DNA of 64,000 nt from Streptomyces sp. NBC_00554. Its GTDB lineage: Bacteria > Actinomycetota > Actinomycetes > Streptomycetales > Streptomycetaceae. The notes beneath the pieces were generated by a model. That model was not told the origin of the DNA. It ran no database searches and was given only the letters and a program-made list of their open reading frames with translations. The translations under genes and the position numbers were made by a program. The stretch is from the NCBI RefSeq assembly GCF_041431135.1, contig NZ_CP107799.1, positions 8,122,001 to 8,186,000 on the forward strand, in the 5' to 3' direction. How positions within the stretch are numbered: position 1 is the stretch's first letter; each line of letters starts with the position of its first letter. This document shows positions 49,555-56,420 of the stretch, piece after piece.

Positions 49555-50534
49555 AGCGTGCTCCAGTCGTGATCGGGATAGTGGTGCACCGGCGCCGACA
49601 CGTCGTCGAGCGCCCGGCAGATCTCGTCAGGAAGACTAAGGGTCTCCACTGACAACGCGGCCGTGAGCTGCTGCGCGTTGCGCGCGCCGATGATCGGGGC
49701 GACGACTCCGGGCCGGTCGCGGACCCAGGCGAGAGCCACCTGCAGGGGCGTCACCGCGAGGCCGTCCGCCGCGGTCGTCACGGCGTCCACGATGCTGCTC
49801 GCCGCGTCGTCCAGGTACGGCGCGACGAAGGGCGCGAGGTGTTCGGAGCCGCCCCGGGAGTCGGCGGGCGTCCCCTGGCGGTACTTGCCCGTGAGCACGC
49901 CCCGCCCGAGCGGCGAGGAGGGCAGCAGGCCGACACCCAGGTCGAGGGCGGCCGGCAGCACCTCCCGCTCGACGCCGCGCTGGAGCAGGGAGTACTCCAT
50001 CTGCGTACTGGCCAGCCGGGTCCGCACCCCGGGCGCCGCGAGCTGCCAGGTCGCCGCCTTGGCGAGCTGCCAGCCACAGAAGTTGGACACCCCCGCATAC
50101 CGCGCGCGGCCGCTGCTGACGGCGAGGTCGAGCGCCTGGAGGGTCTCGTCCAGCGGCGTCCCCGGGTCGAAGGCGTGGACGTGCCACAGGTCCACGTAGT
50201 CCGTGCCGAGCCGTGCGAGGGAGGCGTCGAGCGCGGACAGCAGATGCCCGCGCGAGCCGTCGAAGCGACGGTCCGGGTCCGGCACGCTCCCCGCCTTCGT
50301 CGAGATGACCAAGTCCCGGCGCGGCACGAGCCCTTCTATGAGCTGTCCGAGCAGATACTCGGCCTCCCCGTCCCCGTACACGTCCGCGGTGTCGACGAGG
50401 GTCCCGCCCGCTTCCCAGAACGCCTTCAACAGGTGCGCCGCGTCATGCTCGTCGGTATCCCGGCCCCATGTCAGGGTGCCGAGTCCGATCCGGGACACAC
50501 GCAGGCCTGTACGGCCGAGATGCCTCTGCTCCAT
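49551..50534 (-). CDS. Aldo/keto reductase
   Basis: The enzyme has 327 residues. GTLTWGRDTDEHDAAHLLKAFWEAGGTLVDTADVYGDGEAEYLLGQ includes the catalytic Asp and Tyr, ISTKAG the Lys and WHVHAFDP the His. VSNFCGWQLAKA and the C-terminal PIIGARNAQQLTAAL bind NADPH. It is the bacterial AKR11/12-like type that reduces aldehydes or ketones. ATG 50534 begins EQRHLGRTGLRVSRIGLGT, the canonical start. It is coupled to the RecD-like gene by a 4-base overlap, an odd pairing with no clear logic. Confidence 0.9.
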   Translation of the reverse strand: MEQRHLGRTGLRVSRIGLGTLTWGRDTDEHDAAHLLKAFWEAGGTLVDTADVYGDGEAEYLLGQLIEGLVPRRDLVISTKAGSVPDPDRRFDGSRGHLLSALDASLARLGTDYVDLWHVHAFDPGTPLDETLQALDLAVSSGRARYAGVSNFCGWQLAKAATWQLAAPGVRTRLASTQMEYSLLQRGVEREVLPAALDLGVGLLPSSPLGRGVLTGKYRQGTPADSRGGSEHLAPFVAPYLDDAASSIVDAVTTAADGLAVTPLQVALAWVRDRPGVVAPIIGARNAQQLTAALSVETLSLPDEICRALDDVSAPVHHYPDHDWSTL

Positions 50535-50640
50535 GGACGCCGAGATTACTGGCCACAACTCCCTGCGTGGGGGCCCTGTGGACAACCAGAATCACCCGAG
50601 GCCGAACCCGTCCCTGCCGCGGCGCCCACCAGCGCGCTAG

Positions 50641-50653
50641 TGTCTCGGAGACA
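50641..50653. promoter_or_regulatory. TGTCTC-G-GAGACA palindrome at the LLM promoter
   Basis: This perfect 13-base palindrome overlaps a TAGTGT -10 box (50638-50643) and lies just before the second operator-like site at 50660. Confidence 0.45.
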
Positions 50654-50659
50654 AGGGAC

Positions 50660-50674
50660 GTTACTGATCGGTAA
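50660..50674. promoter_or_regulatory. Candidate TetR operator of the LLM oxidoreductase gene
   Basis: GTTACTGATCGGTAA contains TTACTGATCGGTAA, a palindrome with a single mismatched pair. Bases 50660-50672 recur exactly, inverted, at 23559-23571. It sits between the -10 box and the ribosome site, a blocking position. Confidence 0.6.
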
Positions 50675-50686
50675 GGGGAATCGGCC

Positions 50687-51742
50687 ATGCAGCTCGGGAT
50701 TAACCTCGGCTACTGGGGCGCCGGAATGGACGCGGACAATCTCGCCGTCGCCCAGGAGGCCGACCGGCTCGGCTACGCCGTCTGCTGGGCCGCGGAGGCC
50801 TACGGCTCGGACGCGGCGACCGTACTCAGCTGGGTCGCCGCCAAGACCGAGCGCATCGACGTCGGCTCGGCCATCTTCCAGATCCCGGCCAGGCAGCCCA
50901 CGATGACCGCGATGACGGCCGCCACCCTGGACTCGCTGTCGGGCGGCCGCTTCCGCCTCGGCCTCGGCGTCTCCGGGCCGCAGGTCTCCGAGGGCTGGTA
51001 CGGCGTCAAGTTCGACAAGCCGCTGGCCCGCACCCGCGAGTACGTGGAGATCGTACGGAAGGCCATGACGCGCGAGCGGCTCTCGTACGAGGGCCAGCAC
51101 TGGACGCTGCCCCTGCCGGGCGGCCCGGGCAAGCCGCTCAAGCTGACCGTGCACCCGGAGCGCGAGCACATCCCGCTCTACATCGCCGCGATCGGCCCGA
51201 AGAACCTGGAGCAGACCGGCGAGATCGCCGACGGCGCCCTGCTGATCTTCCCCTCGGCCGAGCACCTGGAGGACACCGCGATCACGTACCTCCGTGCGGG
51301 CCGCGAGAAGGCCGGCAAGACGCTGGAGGGCTTCGACATCTGCCCGACGCTGCCGATCGCGCTCGGCGACGACAAGGACGTGACCGCGCTGGCCGACATG
51401 TTCCGGCCGTACACCGCGCTGTACGTGGGCGGCATGGGCAGCCGCAAGCAGAACTTCTACAACCAGCTCGCCCAGCGCATGGGGTACGAGAAGGAGGCCG
51501 CCGAGGTCCAGGACAAGTACCTGTCCGGCGACAAGGAGGGCGCCGCGGCCGCCATTCCGCACTCGCTGATCGACCAGACCACGCTGCTCGGCTCGGTCGA
51601 CCGCATCGCCGACCGGATGAAGGCCTACGCGGCTGCCGGGGTCAACACACTCACGCTGGCCCCCGCGGGCTTCACTCTGGACGACCGGATCGCCTCGCTC
51701 CGGGCCGGTTGCGACGCCCTGGAGCGCGCCGGTCTGGCGTAA
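50687..51742 (+). CDS. LLM-class F420-dependent oxidoreductase
   Basis: The enzyme has 351 residues. The start MQLGINLGYWGAGMDADNLAVAQEADRLGYAVCWAAEAYGSDA, then GSAIFQIPARQPTMTAMTAATLDSLSGGRFRLGLGVSGPQVSEGWYGV, are the luciferase-like barrel motifs of F420-dependent enzymes. IAAIGPKNLEQTGEIADG is the later signature. It transfers hydride between F420 and an unknown substrate. AAGGGGAATCGGCC precedes ATG 50687. Two palindromes lie in its promoter, one shared with the KstD-like flavoprotein gene, so the two may respond to the same inducer. Confidence 0.9.
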   Translation: MQLGINLGYWGAGMDADNLAVAQEADRLGYAVCWAAEAYGSDAATVLSWVAAKTERIDVGSAIFQIPARQPTMTAMTAATLDSLSGGRFRLGLGVSGPQVSEGWYGVKFDKPLARTREYVEIVRKAMTRERLSYEGQHWTLPLPGGPGKPLKLTVHPEREHIPLYIAAIGPKNLEQTGEIADGALLIFPSAEHLEDTAITYLRAGREKAGKTLEGFDICPTLPIALGDDKDVTALADMFRPYTALYVGGMGSRKQNFYNQLAQRMGYEKEAAEVQDKYLSGDKEGAAAAIPHSLIDQTTLLGSVDRIADRMKAYAAAGVNTLTLAPAGFTLDDRIASLRAGCDALERAGLA

Positions 51743-51771
51743 CGCGGCGAATGTCCCGGAGATAAGTTCTG

Positions 51772-51812
51772 CGGCCGTGGTGGGGGCTCGGGGGTCTTCC
51801 CCGCCACGGCCG
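51772..51812 (+). terminator. Hairpin terminator after the LLM gene
   Basis: CGGCCGTGG (51772-51780) pairs with CCACGGCCG (51804-51812), with an inner GGGG/CCCC pairing. No T-run. Confidence 0.6.
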
Positions 51813-51926
51813 TCACCGGGAACAACGCGCCAGGGCCCCCTTGGGTTACGCCCCTGAGCGTCCCTCTCCGTCCTTCGTTTGGCGGAGTTGTCCGACATAT
51901 CGGTTGCCGCGCTCCTGCCGACCCAT

Positions 51927-51955
51927 TTGACTCGGTTTCTGCGGAAACCTTGTAT
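51927..51955 (+). promoter_or_regulatory. Sigma-70-type promoter with internal palindrome
   Basis: TTGACT (51927-51932) and TTGTAT (51950-51955) are separated by exactly 17 bases. Most of the spacer is GGTTTC-TGCG-GAAACC, a perfect inverted repeat (51934-51949). A repressor bound there would shut the promoter. The start codon is only about 14 bases after the -10 box. Confidence 0.7.
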
Positions 51956-51968
51956 GGAGGTGGCAGTG

Positions 51969-52757
51969 ATGCTTTCGGCCAAGAGTCTGTTCCAGGAGAT
52001 CCTCGACAACGACGAGTCGTTCCGTCTCTTCTGCTCCATCGCTGCCAGCGGGGAGTCGCAAGGGGGCTGGGAGAACGCGCGGATCGCCGCGCTCGTCCCG
52101 CCGGGTGAGCGTGAACTCGTACCCAAGATCGCCCGCCATGGCGCGGACGAGGACAAGCACGGGCGGATTTTCAACGCCCTCATGAAGAAGCGTGGCCTGA
52201 CCCCCGTCGAGGTCCCTTCAGACACCGACTACACGATGCTCCTGGAGCGGCACGGGATCGGCCTTGCGCACGACAAGCTCAAGAGCGACGAGCCGCTGAG
52301 CGTGCAGGACATCGTCACGTATCTCGCCCACAGCAGGGTCACCGAACAGCGCGCCTCCGAGCAGATGGAGCTGCTGCGCAAGCACTTCGCCGACGACCCC
52401 GACCTCGGCCGCGCGGTGAAGATGATCTCGAACGACGAGGACAACCACCTCGCGTACTGCCACGAGGAACTGCTGCGCTTCGCGTACGCCGGTCACGGCC
52501 CCGACATCCAGCGGACGCTGCGCGAGTGCGCGCTCGCCGAGATCCGCGTCTACCGGGATGTCAGCCTCGCCGTGATGGCCCACATGGGGCGCATCCTCGA
52601 CTGGCCCAGGGCCAAGTCGGCGACGCTTGCCGCGGGCATCCACGCCGTCTACGCCTACGAGCGGGCCGGGGGCTGGCGCCGGATGGTCTCCCTCAGGACG
52701 CCCGAACGGCGCGACGCGCTGGGCGGGCCCGCGGCGGCGGCACCCGAGTTCGCGTGA
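51969..52757 (+). CDS. Ferritin-like diiron-fold protein
   Basis: This 262-residue helical protein carries the four-helix-bundle metal pattern: RHGADEDKHGRIF, VTEQRASEQMELL and SNDEDNHLAYCHEELL give repeated E/D-x-x-H pairs. It is related to ferritin-like proteins of unknown substrate; iron binding or oxidation is likely. GGAGG (51956-51960) serves ATG 51969 or GTG 51966. The -10 box is so close that the message has a very short leader that may omit the ribosome site, an unusual arrangement. I do not know the exact reaction. Confidence 0.82.
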   Translation: MLSAKSLFQEILDNDESFRLFCSIAASGESQGGWENARIAALVPPGERELVPKIARHGADEDKHGRIFNALMKKRGLTPVEVPSDTDYTMLLERHGIGLAHDKLKSDEPLSVQDIVTYLAHSRVTEQRASEQMELLRKHFADDPDLGRAVKMISNDEDNHLAYCHEELLRFAYAGHGPDIQRTLRECALAEIRVYRDVSLAVMAHMGRILDWPRAKSATLAAGIHAVYAYERAGGWRRMVSLRTPERRDALGGPAAAAPEFA

Positions 52758-52794
52758 CCCGGACGACTCGCGGCCACGCGCGCGTGGAGCCTGA

Positions 52795-52835
52795 TTACAG
52801 CCAGTCGCCCCTTGGGGACCTGGTTACAGCCAGTC
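52795..52835. repeat. Duplicated corA 3' end
   Basis: TTACAGCCAGTC occurs at 52795 and 52824, 29 bases apart; the second is the corA stop with its last codons. Sequence around the copies has drifted. Confidence 0.7.
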
Positions 52836-53867
52836 CCGCTGCTTGAACATCCGGTACAGGAGCAACTCCAGGGCCACCATCAGCAGGATCACCGCCGGGT
52901 ACGACCACAGCCAGTGCAGCTCGGGCATGTGGTCGAAGTTCATGCCGTAGACGCCCGCGATCAGGGTGGGGACCGCGGCCATGGCCGCGAACGCGGAGAT
53001 CTTCCGCATGTCGTCGTTCTGGCGCACGCTCATCTGCGCGAGATGGGCCGACAGGATGTCCGAGACCAGCCGGTCCAGGCTCTCCACGGACTCGTTCACA
53101 CGCATCAGATGGTCGTTCACGTCACGGAAGAACGGCTGCGCCTTCTCGTCCACGAAGGGCACGGCCGTGGCGTAGAGGACAGGGCCCGCGAGCCGGGTCA
53201 GTGGCACCGACAGCGGGACCGTGGCCCTGCGGAACTCCAGGATCTGCCGCTTGAAGGTGTAGATCCGTGACGCGGTGTTGCGCGAGCCGCCGAGAGTCGG
53301 TGAGAAGACCTCGGCCTCCAGCTCCTCCAGGTCGGTCCCCAGCTCCGTCGCCACCTCCAGATAGTGATCGACGGTGGCGTCGGCGATCGAATAGAGCACC
53401 GTGGTGGGCCCGAGCCGGAGCTTCTCGGGGTCCGCCTCCAGGTGGTGCCGCACGGCCGCGAGGGGCGAGCCCTCGCCGTGCCGGACGGTCACCACGAAGG
53501 AGTCGCCGATGAAGATCATGACCTCGCCGGTGGAGACGGCGTCGCTGTCCGGCTCGTACACGACCGGCTTGAGGACCATGAACAGCGAATCGTCGTAGAC
53601 CTCCAGCTTGGGCCGCTGGTGGGCTTTGAGGGCGTCCTCGACGGCCAGCGGGTGCAGTCCGAACTCCTCGGTGACGAGGTCGAACTCCCGCTCCGTCGGC
53701 TCGTGCAGCCCGACCCAGAGGAACGTGTTGCCCGCGGCACGGGCCTCGGCCAGGGCGTCGGAGAGGTCGCCGGGGCCCTCCGTCCGGCGCCCGTCGCGGT
53801 AGATGGCGGAGTCGACGATCACGGAGCGTATTCTTCCGCCGAACGGGAGGGGCCGCACTCCGGCCAC
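52824..53867 (-). CDS. corA: CorA-family Mg2+/Co2+ channel
   Basis: The channel has 347 residues. A soluble N-terminal funnel (residues 1-285) ends in long helices, then two C-terminal membrane helices with the signature YGMNF between them and the selectivity loop MPELHW. It mediates magnesium uptake as a pentamer in the cytoplasmic membrane. GTG 53867 is weakly supported; GTG 53822 (VIVDSAIYRDG) is a reasonable shorter start. A duplicate of its stop region follows. Divergent from the phosphatase gene. Confidence 0.92.
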   Translation of the reverse strand: MAGVRPLPFGGRIRSVIVDSAIYRDGRRTEGPGDLSDALAEARAAGNTFLWVGLHEPTEREFDLVTEEFGLHPLAVEDALKAHQRPKLEVYDDSLFMVLKPVVYEPDSDAVSTGEVMIFIGDSFVVTVRHGEGSPLAAVRHHLEADPEKLRLGPTTVLYSIADATVDHYLEVATELGTDLEELEAEVFSPTLGGSRNTASRIYTFKRQILEFRRATVPLSVPLTRLAGPVLYATAVPFVDEKAQPFFRDVNDHLMRVNESVESLDRLVSDILSAHLAQMSVRQNDDMRKISAFAAMAAVPTLIAGVYGMNFDHMPELHWLWSYPAVILLMVALELLLYRMFKQRDWL

Positions 53868-53907
53868 TGCCCCCGGCGGCCCGGAGCTGGTCGCTCGGGC
53901 GTCCGTT

Positions 53908-53913
53908 TACGCT
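53908..53913 (+). promoter_or_regulatory. -10 box of the phosphatase gene, leaderless
   Basis: TACGCT, 7 bases before ATG 53921. Confidence 0.5.
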
Positions 53914-53920
53914 GGGCCGC

Positions 53921-54607
53921 ATGCCCACCCTGATCCTCGTCCGGCACGGACGTTCCACCGCCAACACCGCGGGACTGCTCGCCGGCTGGACGCCCGGCGT
54001 CGCCCTCGACGAGCGCGGCGCCCAGCAGGCCGCCGCACTGCCCGGGCGACTCGCCGCGCTGCCGATCTCCGAGGTCGTCACGAGCCCCCTGCAACGCTGC
54101 CAGGAGACCGTTCGGCCACTGCTCGAAGCACGGCCGGAACTGCGGGTGCACACCGAGGAGCGCATCGGGGAGGCCCACTACGGCGACTGGACCGGCCGCA
54201 AGCTCGCCGAGCTGATGGACGAGCCGCTGATGGAGGTCGTCCAGACGCACCCGTCCGCGGTGGCGTTCCCCGGCGGCGAATCGATGCGGGCCATGCAGAC
54301 GCGGGCCGCCGAAGCGGTGCGCGAGTGGAACGCGCGCGTGGAGCGCGATCACGGCGGTGACGCCGTGTACCTCATGTGCTCGCACGGCGACATCATCAAA
54401 TCCCTTGTCGCGGACGCACTGGGACTTCATCTCGATCTCTTCCAGCGGATCTCTGTAGAACCGTGTTCCATCACCGCGATCCGCTACACACGGATGCGGC
54501 CGTTCCTCGTGCGCCTCGGGGACACGGGTGATTTCGCGTCCCTGGCGCCGCGCGAGGAACCCCCGAGCGGTGACGCCCCGGTCGGGGGCGGTGCGGGCGC
54601 ACCGTGA
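53921..54607 (+). CDS. Histidine phosphatase-family protein (MSMEG_4193 type)
   Basis: The protein has 228 residues. LILVRHGRSTANTAGLLAGWTPGVALDERGAQQAAALPGRL includes the catalytic RHG; VVTSPLQRCQETV, GEAHYGDWTGRKL and CSHGDIIKSLVADALG with the second His follow the phosphoglycerate-mutase-like order. It removes or moves a phosphate on an unknown small molecule. TACGCT 7 bases upstream implies a leaderless message. It leads a conserved actinobacterial run with DUF3090, the SCO1664-family gene and mshC, so a role near mycothiol or its precursors is possible but unproven. Confidence 0.88.
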   Translation: MPTLILVRHGRSTANTAGLLAGWTPGVALDERGAQQAAALPGRLAALPISEVVTSPLQRCQETVRPLLEARPELRVHTEERIGEAHYGDWTGRKLAELMDEPLMEVVQTHPSAVAFPGGESMRAMQTRAAEAVREWNARVERDHGGDAVYLMCSHGDIIKSLVADALGLHLDLFQRISVEPCSITAIRYTRMRPFLVRLGDTGDFASLAPREEPPSGDAPVGGGAGAP

Positions 54608-54754
54608 TCGTCGGCCGCAGTAGGGTGAAGCGGTCGAAGCAGCGCAGTAGTTGTCATCCGTAGTTGCATTCGCAGTTGTCAGCAGACTTGTCAGCAACCG
54701 ATGCGGGCCGACGCCGTCAGCCGGTCCGCATGTCGAAATCAATGGAGACAGGAC

Positions 54755-55345
54755 GTGTCCCGTCAGGTGTTCCTCTACGACCCCCCGGACCGTTTCGTGG
54801 CCGGTACGGTCGGGTTGCCCGGGCGCCGTACCTTCTTCCTGCAGGCCACCTCGGGCCCCCGGGTGACCAGCGTGGCTCTGGAGAAGACCCAGGTGGCCGC
54901 CCTCGCGGAGCGCATGGACGAGCTCCTCGACGAGGTCGTACGGCGTACCGGAGGCAGCGCGCCCGTCCCGGCCGTGGCCCCCACCGAGGTGTCCGACACC
55001 GCCCCCCTCGACGCCCCTGTCGAGGAGGAGTTCCGGGTCGGCACCATGGCGCTGGCCTGGGACGGTGACGAGCAGCGCATGATCGTCGAGGCGCAGGCCC
55101 TCGTAGAGCTCGACGCCGACTCCGAGGAGGACCTCGCCGAGGCCGAGGAGCGGCTGCTCCAGGACGAGGAGAACGGTCCGCCGATGCTCCGGGTCCGGCT
55201 CACCGGCGCGCAGGCCCGGGCCTTCGCCAAGCGTGCCCTCGACGTCGTCAACGCGGGCCGGCCGCCCTGCCCGCTGTGCAGCCTCCCGCTCGACCCGGAA
55301 GGACACGTATGTCCGCGCCAGAACGGATACCGCCGCGGAGCGTGA
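54755..55345 (+). CDS. DUF3090-family protein
   Basis: The product has 196 residues: SRQVFLYDPPDRFVAGTVGLPGRRTFFLQA at the start is the DUF3090 signature. The C-terminus ends in CPLCSLPLDPEGHVCPRQNGYRR, a four-Cys zinc ribbon. GGAGACAGGAC precedes GTG 54755. Its last 37 bases overlap the SCO1664-family gene in another frame, a long overlap that implies tight coupling. As I recall, TIGRFAM curators defined this family by its constant place in this cluster; the activity is unknown. Confidence 0.9.
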   Translation: MSRQVFLYDPPDRFVAGTVGLPGRRTFFLQATSGPRVTSVALEKTQVAALAERMDELLDEVVRRTGGSAPVPAVAPTEVSDTAPLDAPVEEEFRVGTMALAWDGDEQRMIVEAQALVELDADSEEDLAEAEERLLQDEENGPPMLRVRLTGAQARAFAKRALDVVNAGRPPCPLCSLPLDPEGHVCPRQNGYRRGA

Positions 55346-56127
55346 CCACGGCCGAGCTGCTCGCCAAGGGCGAGCTGAAGGTGCGCGGACGGATCCGCGA
55401 GGCCTCGAACGCGGTGCTGTACTGCTCCGTCTCGTACGAGGGCCGGGACGCGTTCTGCGTCTACAAGCCGGTCGCCGGGGAGCGGCCGCTGTGGGACTTT
55501 CCCGACGGCACGCTGGCGCAGCGCGAGGTCGCCGCGTACGAGGTGTCCGAGGCGACCGGGTGGGGGCTCGTGCCGACCACGGTGCTGCGGGACGGGCCGC
55601 ACGGCGAGGGCATGTGCCAGCTCTGGATCGAGGCCGTCCCCGAAGCCGAGCTGCTGGCCTTGGTGGACGGTGAGGAGCCCGCGGAGGGCTGGAAGGCGAT
55701 CGGCTTCGCCGAGGTCGGCGAGGGGAGGACGGCGCTGCTCGTGCACGCCGACGACGCTCGGCTGCGGAGGCTGGCCGTGCTCGATGCCGTGATCAACAAC
55801 GCGGATCGCAAGGGTGGGCATCTGCTGCCTGGGGGTGAGGGGCGGCTGTACGGCATCGACCATGGGGTCACCTTCAATGCCGAGAACAAGCTGCGGACGT
55901 TGTTGTGGGGGTGGGCGGGGGAGTCGCTGACCGCGGAGGCGGTTTCGGTGCTTTCCGCTCTGCGGGACGGGCTGGTGCCCGGTGGGGCGCTCGCCACCCG
56001 GCTGGCCGAACTTGTCACTTCCGTCGAGGTGGAGGCCACGCGGGGGCGTGTCTCGGCGATGCTGGCCTCGGGGAAGCATCCGGAGCCCAGTGGGGAGTGG
56101 CCCGCGATTCCCTGGCCGCCTGTCTGA
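55309..56127 (+). CDS. SCO1664-family protein (PI3/4-kinase-like fold)
   Basis: The protein has 272 residues. SNAVLYCSVSYEGRDAFCVYKPVAGERPLWDFP contains a kinase-like beta strand and the Lys that usually binds ATP; VLDAVINNADRKGGHLLPG has the catalytic D-N-NADR-GH pattern; YGIDHGVTF supplies the metal-binding Asp. This is the atypical lipid-kinase-like fold. It probably phosphorylates a small molecule or protein, with the upstream phosphatase possibly reversing the step; both points are inference. ATG 55309 lies inside the DUF3090 gene. Confidence 0.9.
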   Translation: MSAPERIPPRSVTTAELLAKGELKVRGRIREASNAVLYCSVSYEGRDAFCVYKPVAGERPLWDFPDGTLAQREVAAYEVSEATGWGLVPTTVLRDGPHGEGMCQLWIEAVPEAELLALVDGEEPAEGWKAIGFAEVGEGRTALLVHADDARLRRLAVLDAVINNADRKGGHLLPGGEGRLYGIDHGVTFNAENKLRTLLWGWAGESLTAEAVSVLSALRDGLVPGGALATRLAELVTSVEVEATRGRVSAMLASGKHPEPSGEWPAIPWPPV

Positions 56128-56201
56128 GTGCACGCGGGGTGGGGGCTGGGCTTGGGGTGGGTGCGCTTGCCTGCGCTTGCAGGGTGCCGCTGCGCCCACC
56201 C

Positions 56202-56340
56202 GTGCCGCCACTAGCGGCACGCATGCCCGCAGTTGTGACGGACGGGTGGGTGGGCTGCCGCGCCTTAGCGGCACGCATGCCCGCAGCTGTGGCGGATGGG
56301 TGGGTGGGCTGCCGCGCCCTGGCGCCACGCATGCCCGCAG
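56202..56340. repeat. 54-bp tandem repeat with hairpin
   Basis: The 20-base core ending GCACGCATGCCCGCAG starts at 56213, 56267 and 56321 (third copy altered at its left end), an exact 54-base period, with GGGTGGGTGGGCTGCCGCGCC between copies. GTGCCGC-CACTA-GCGGCAC at 56202-56220 forms a perfect 7-bp hairpin at the left edge. It is intergenic. Both strands stay open in some frames because 54 is a multiple of three, which makes false small genes. Confidence 0.85.
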
Positions 56341-56408
56341 TCGCTGCGCAAGGGTGCCTTCCCGGCCATCAGGCCTGGTCCGGTTCGTATACGTAACTTC
56401 GGGCCGGT

Positions 56409-56414
56409 TACGCT
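56409..56414 (+). promoter_or_regulatory. -10 box of mshC, leaderless
   Basis: TACGCT, 6 bases before ATG 56421, suggests that mshC has its own promoter besides read-through from the cluster. Confidence 0.5.
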
Positions 56415-56420
56415 CATGGC

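Noticed and set aside
56015..56332. Minus-strand open frame with ARQPTHPS repeats
   Set aside because: The repeats come from the 54-base DNA repeat, whose length keeps frames open. Half of the frame is antisense to the SCO1664-family gene and there is no ribosome site.
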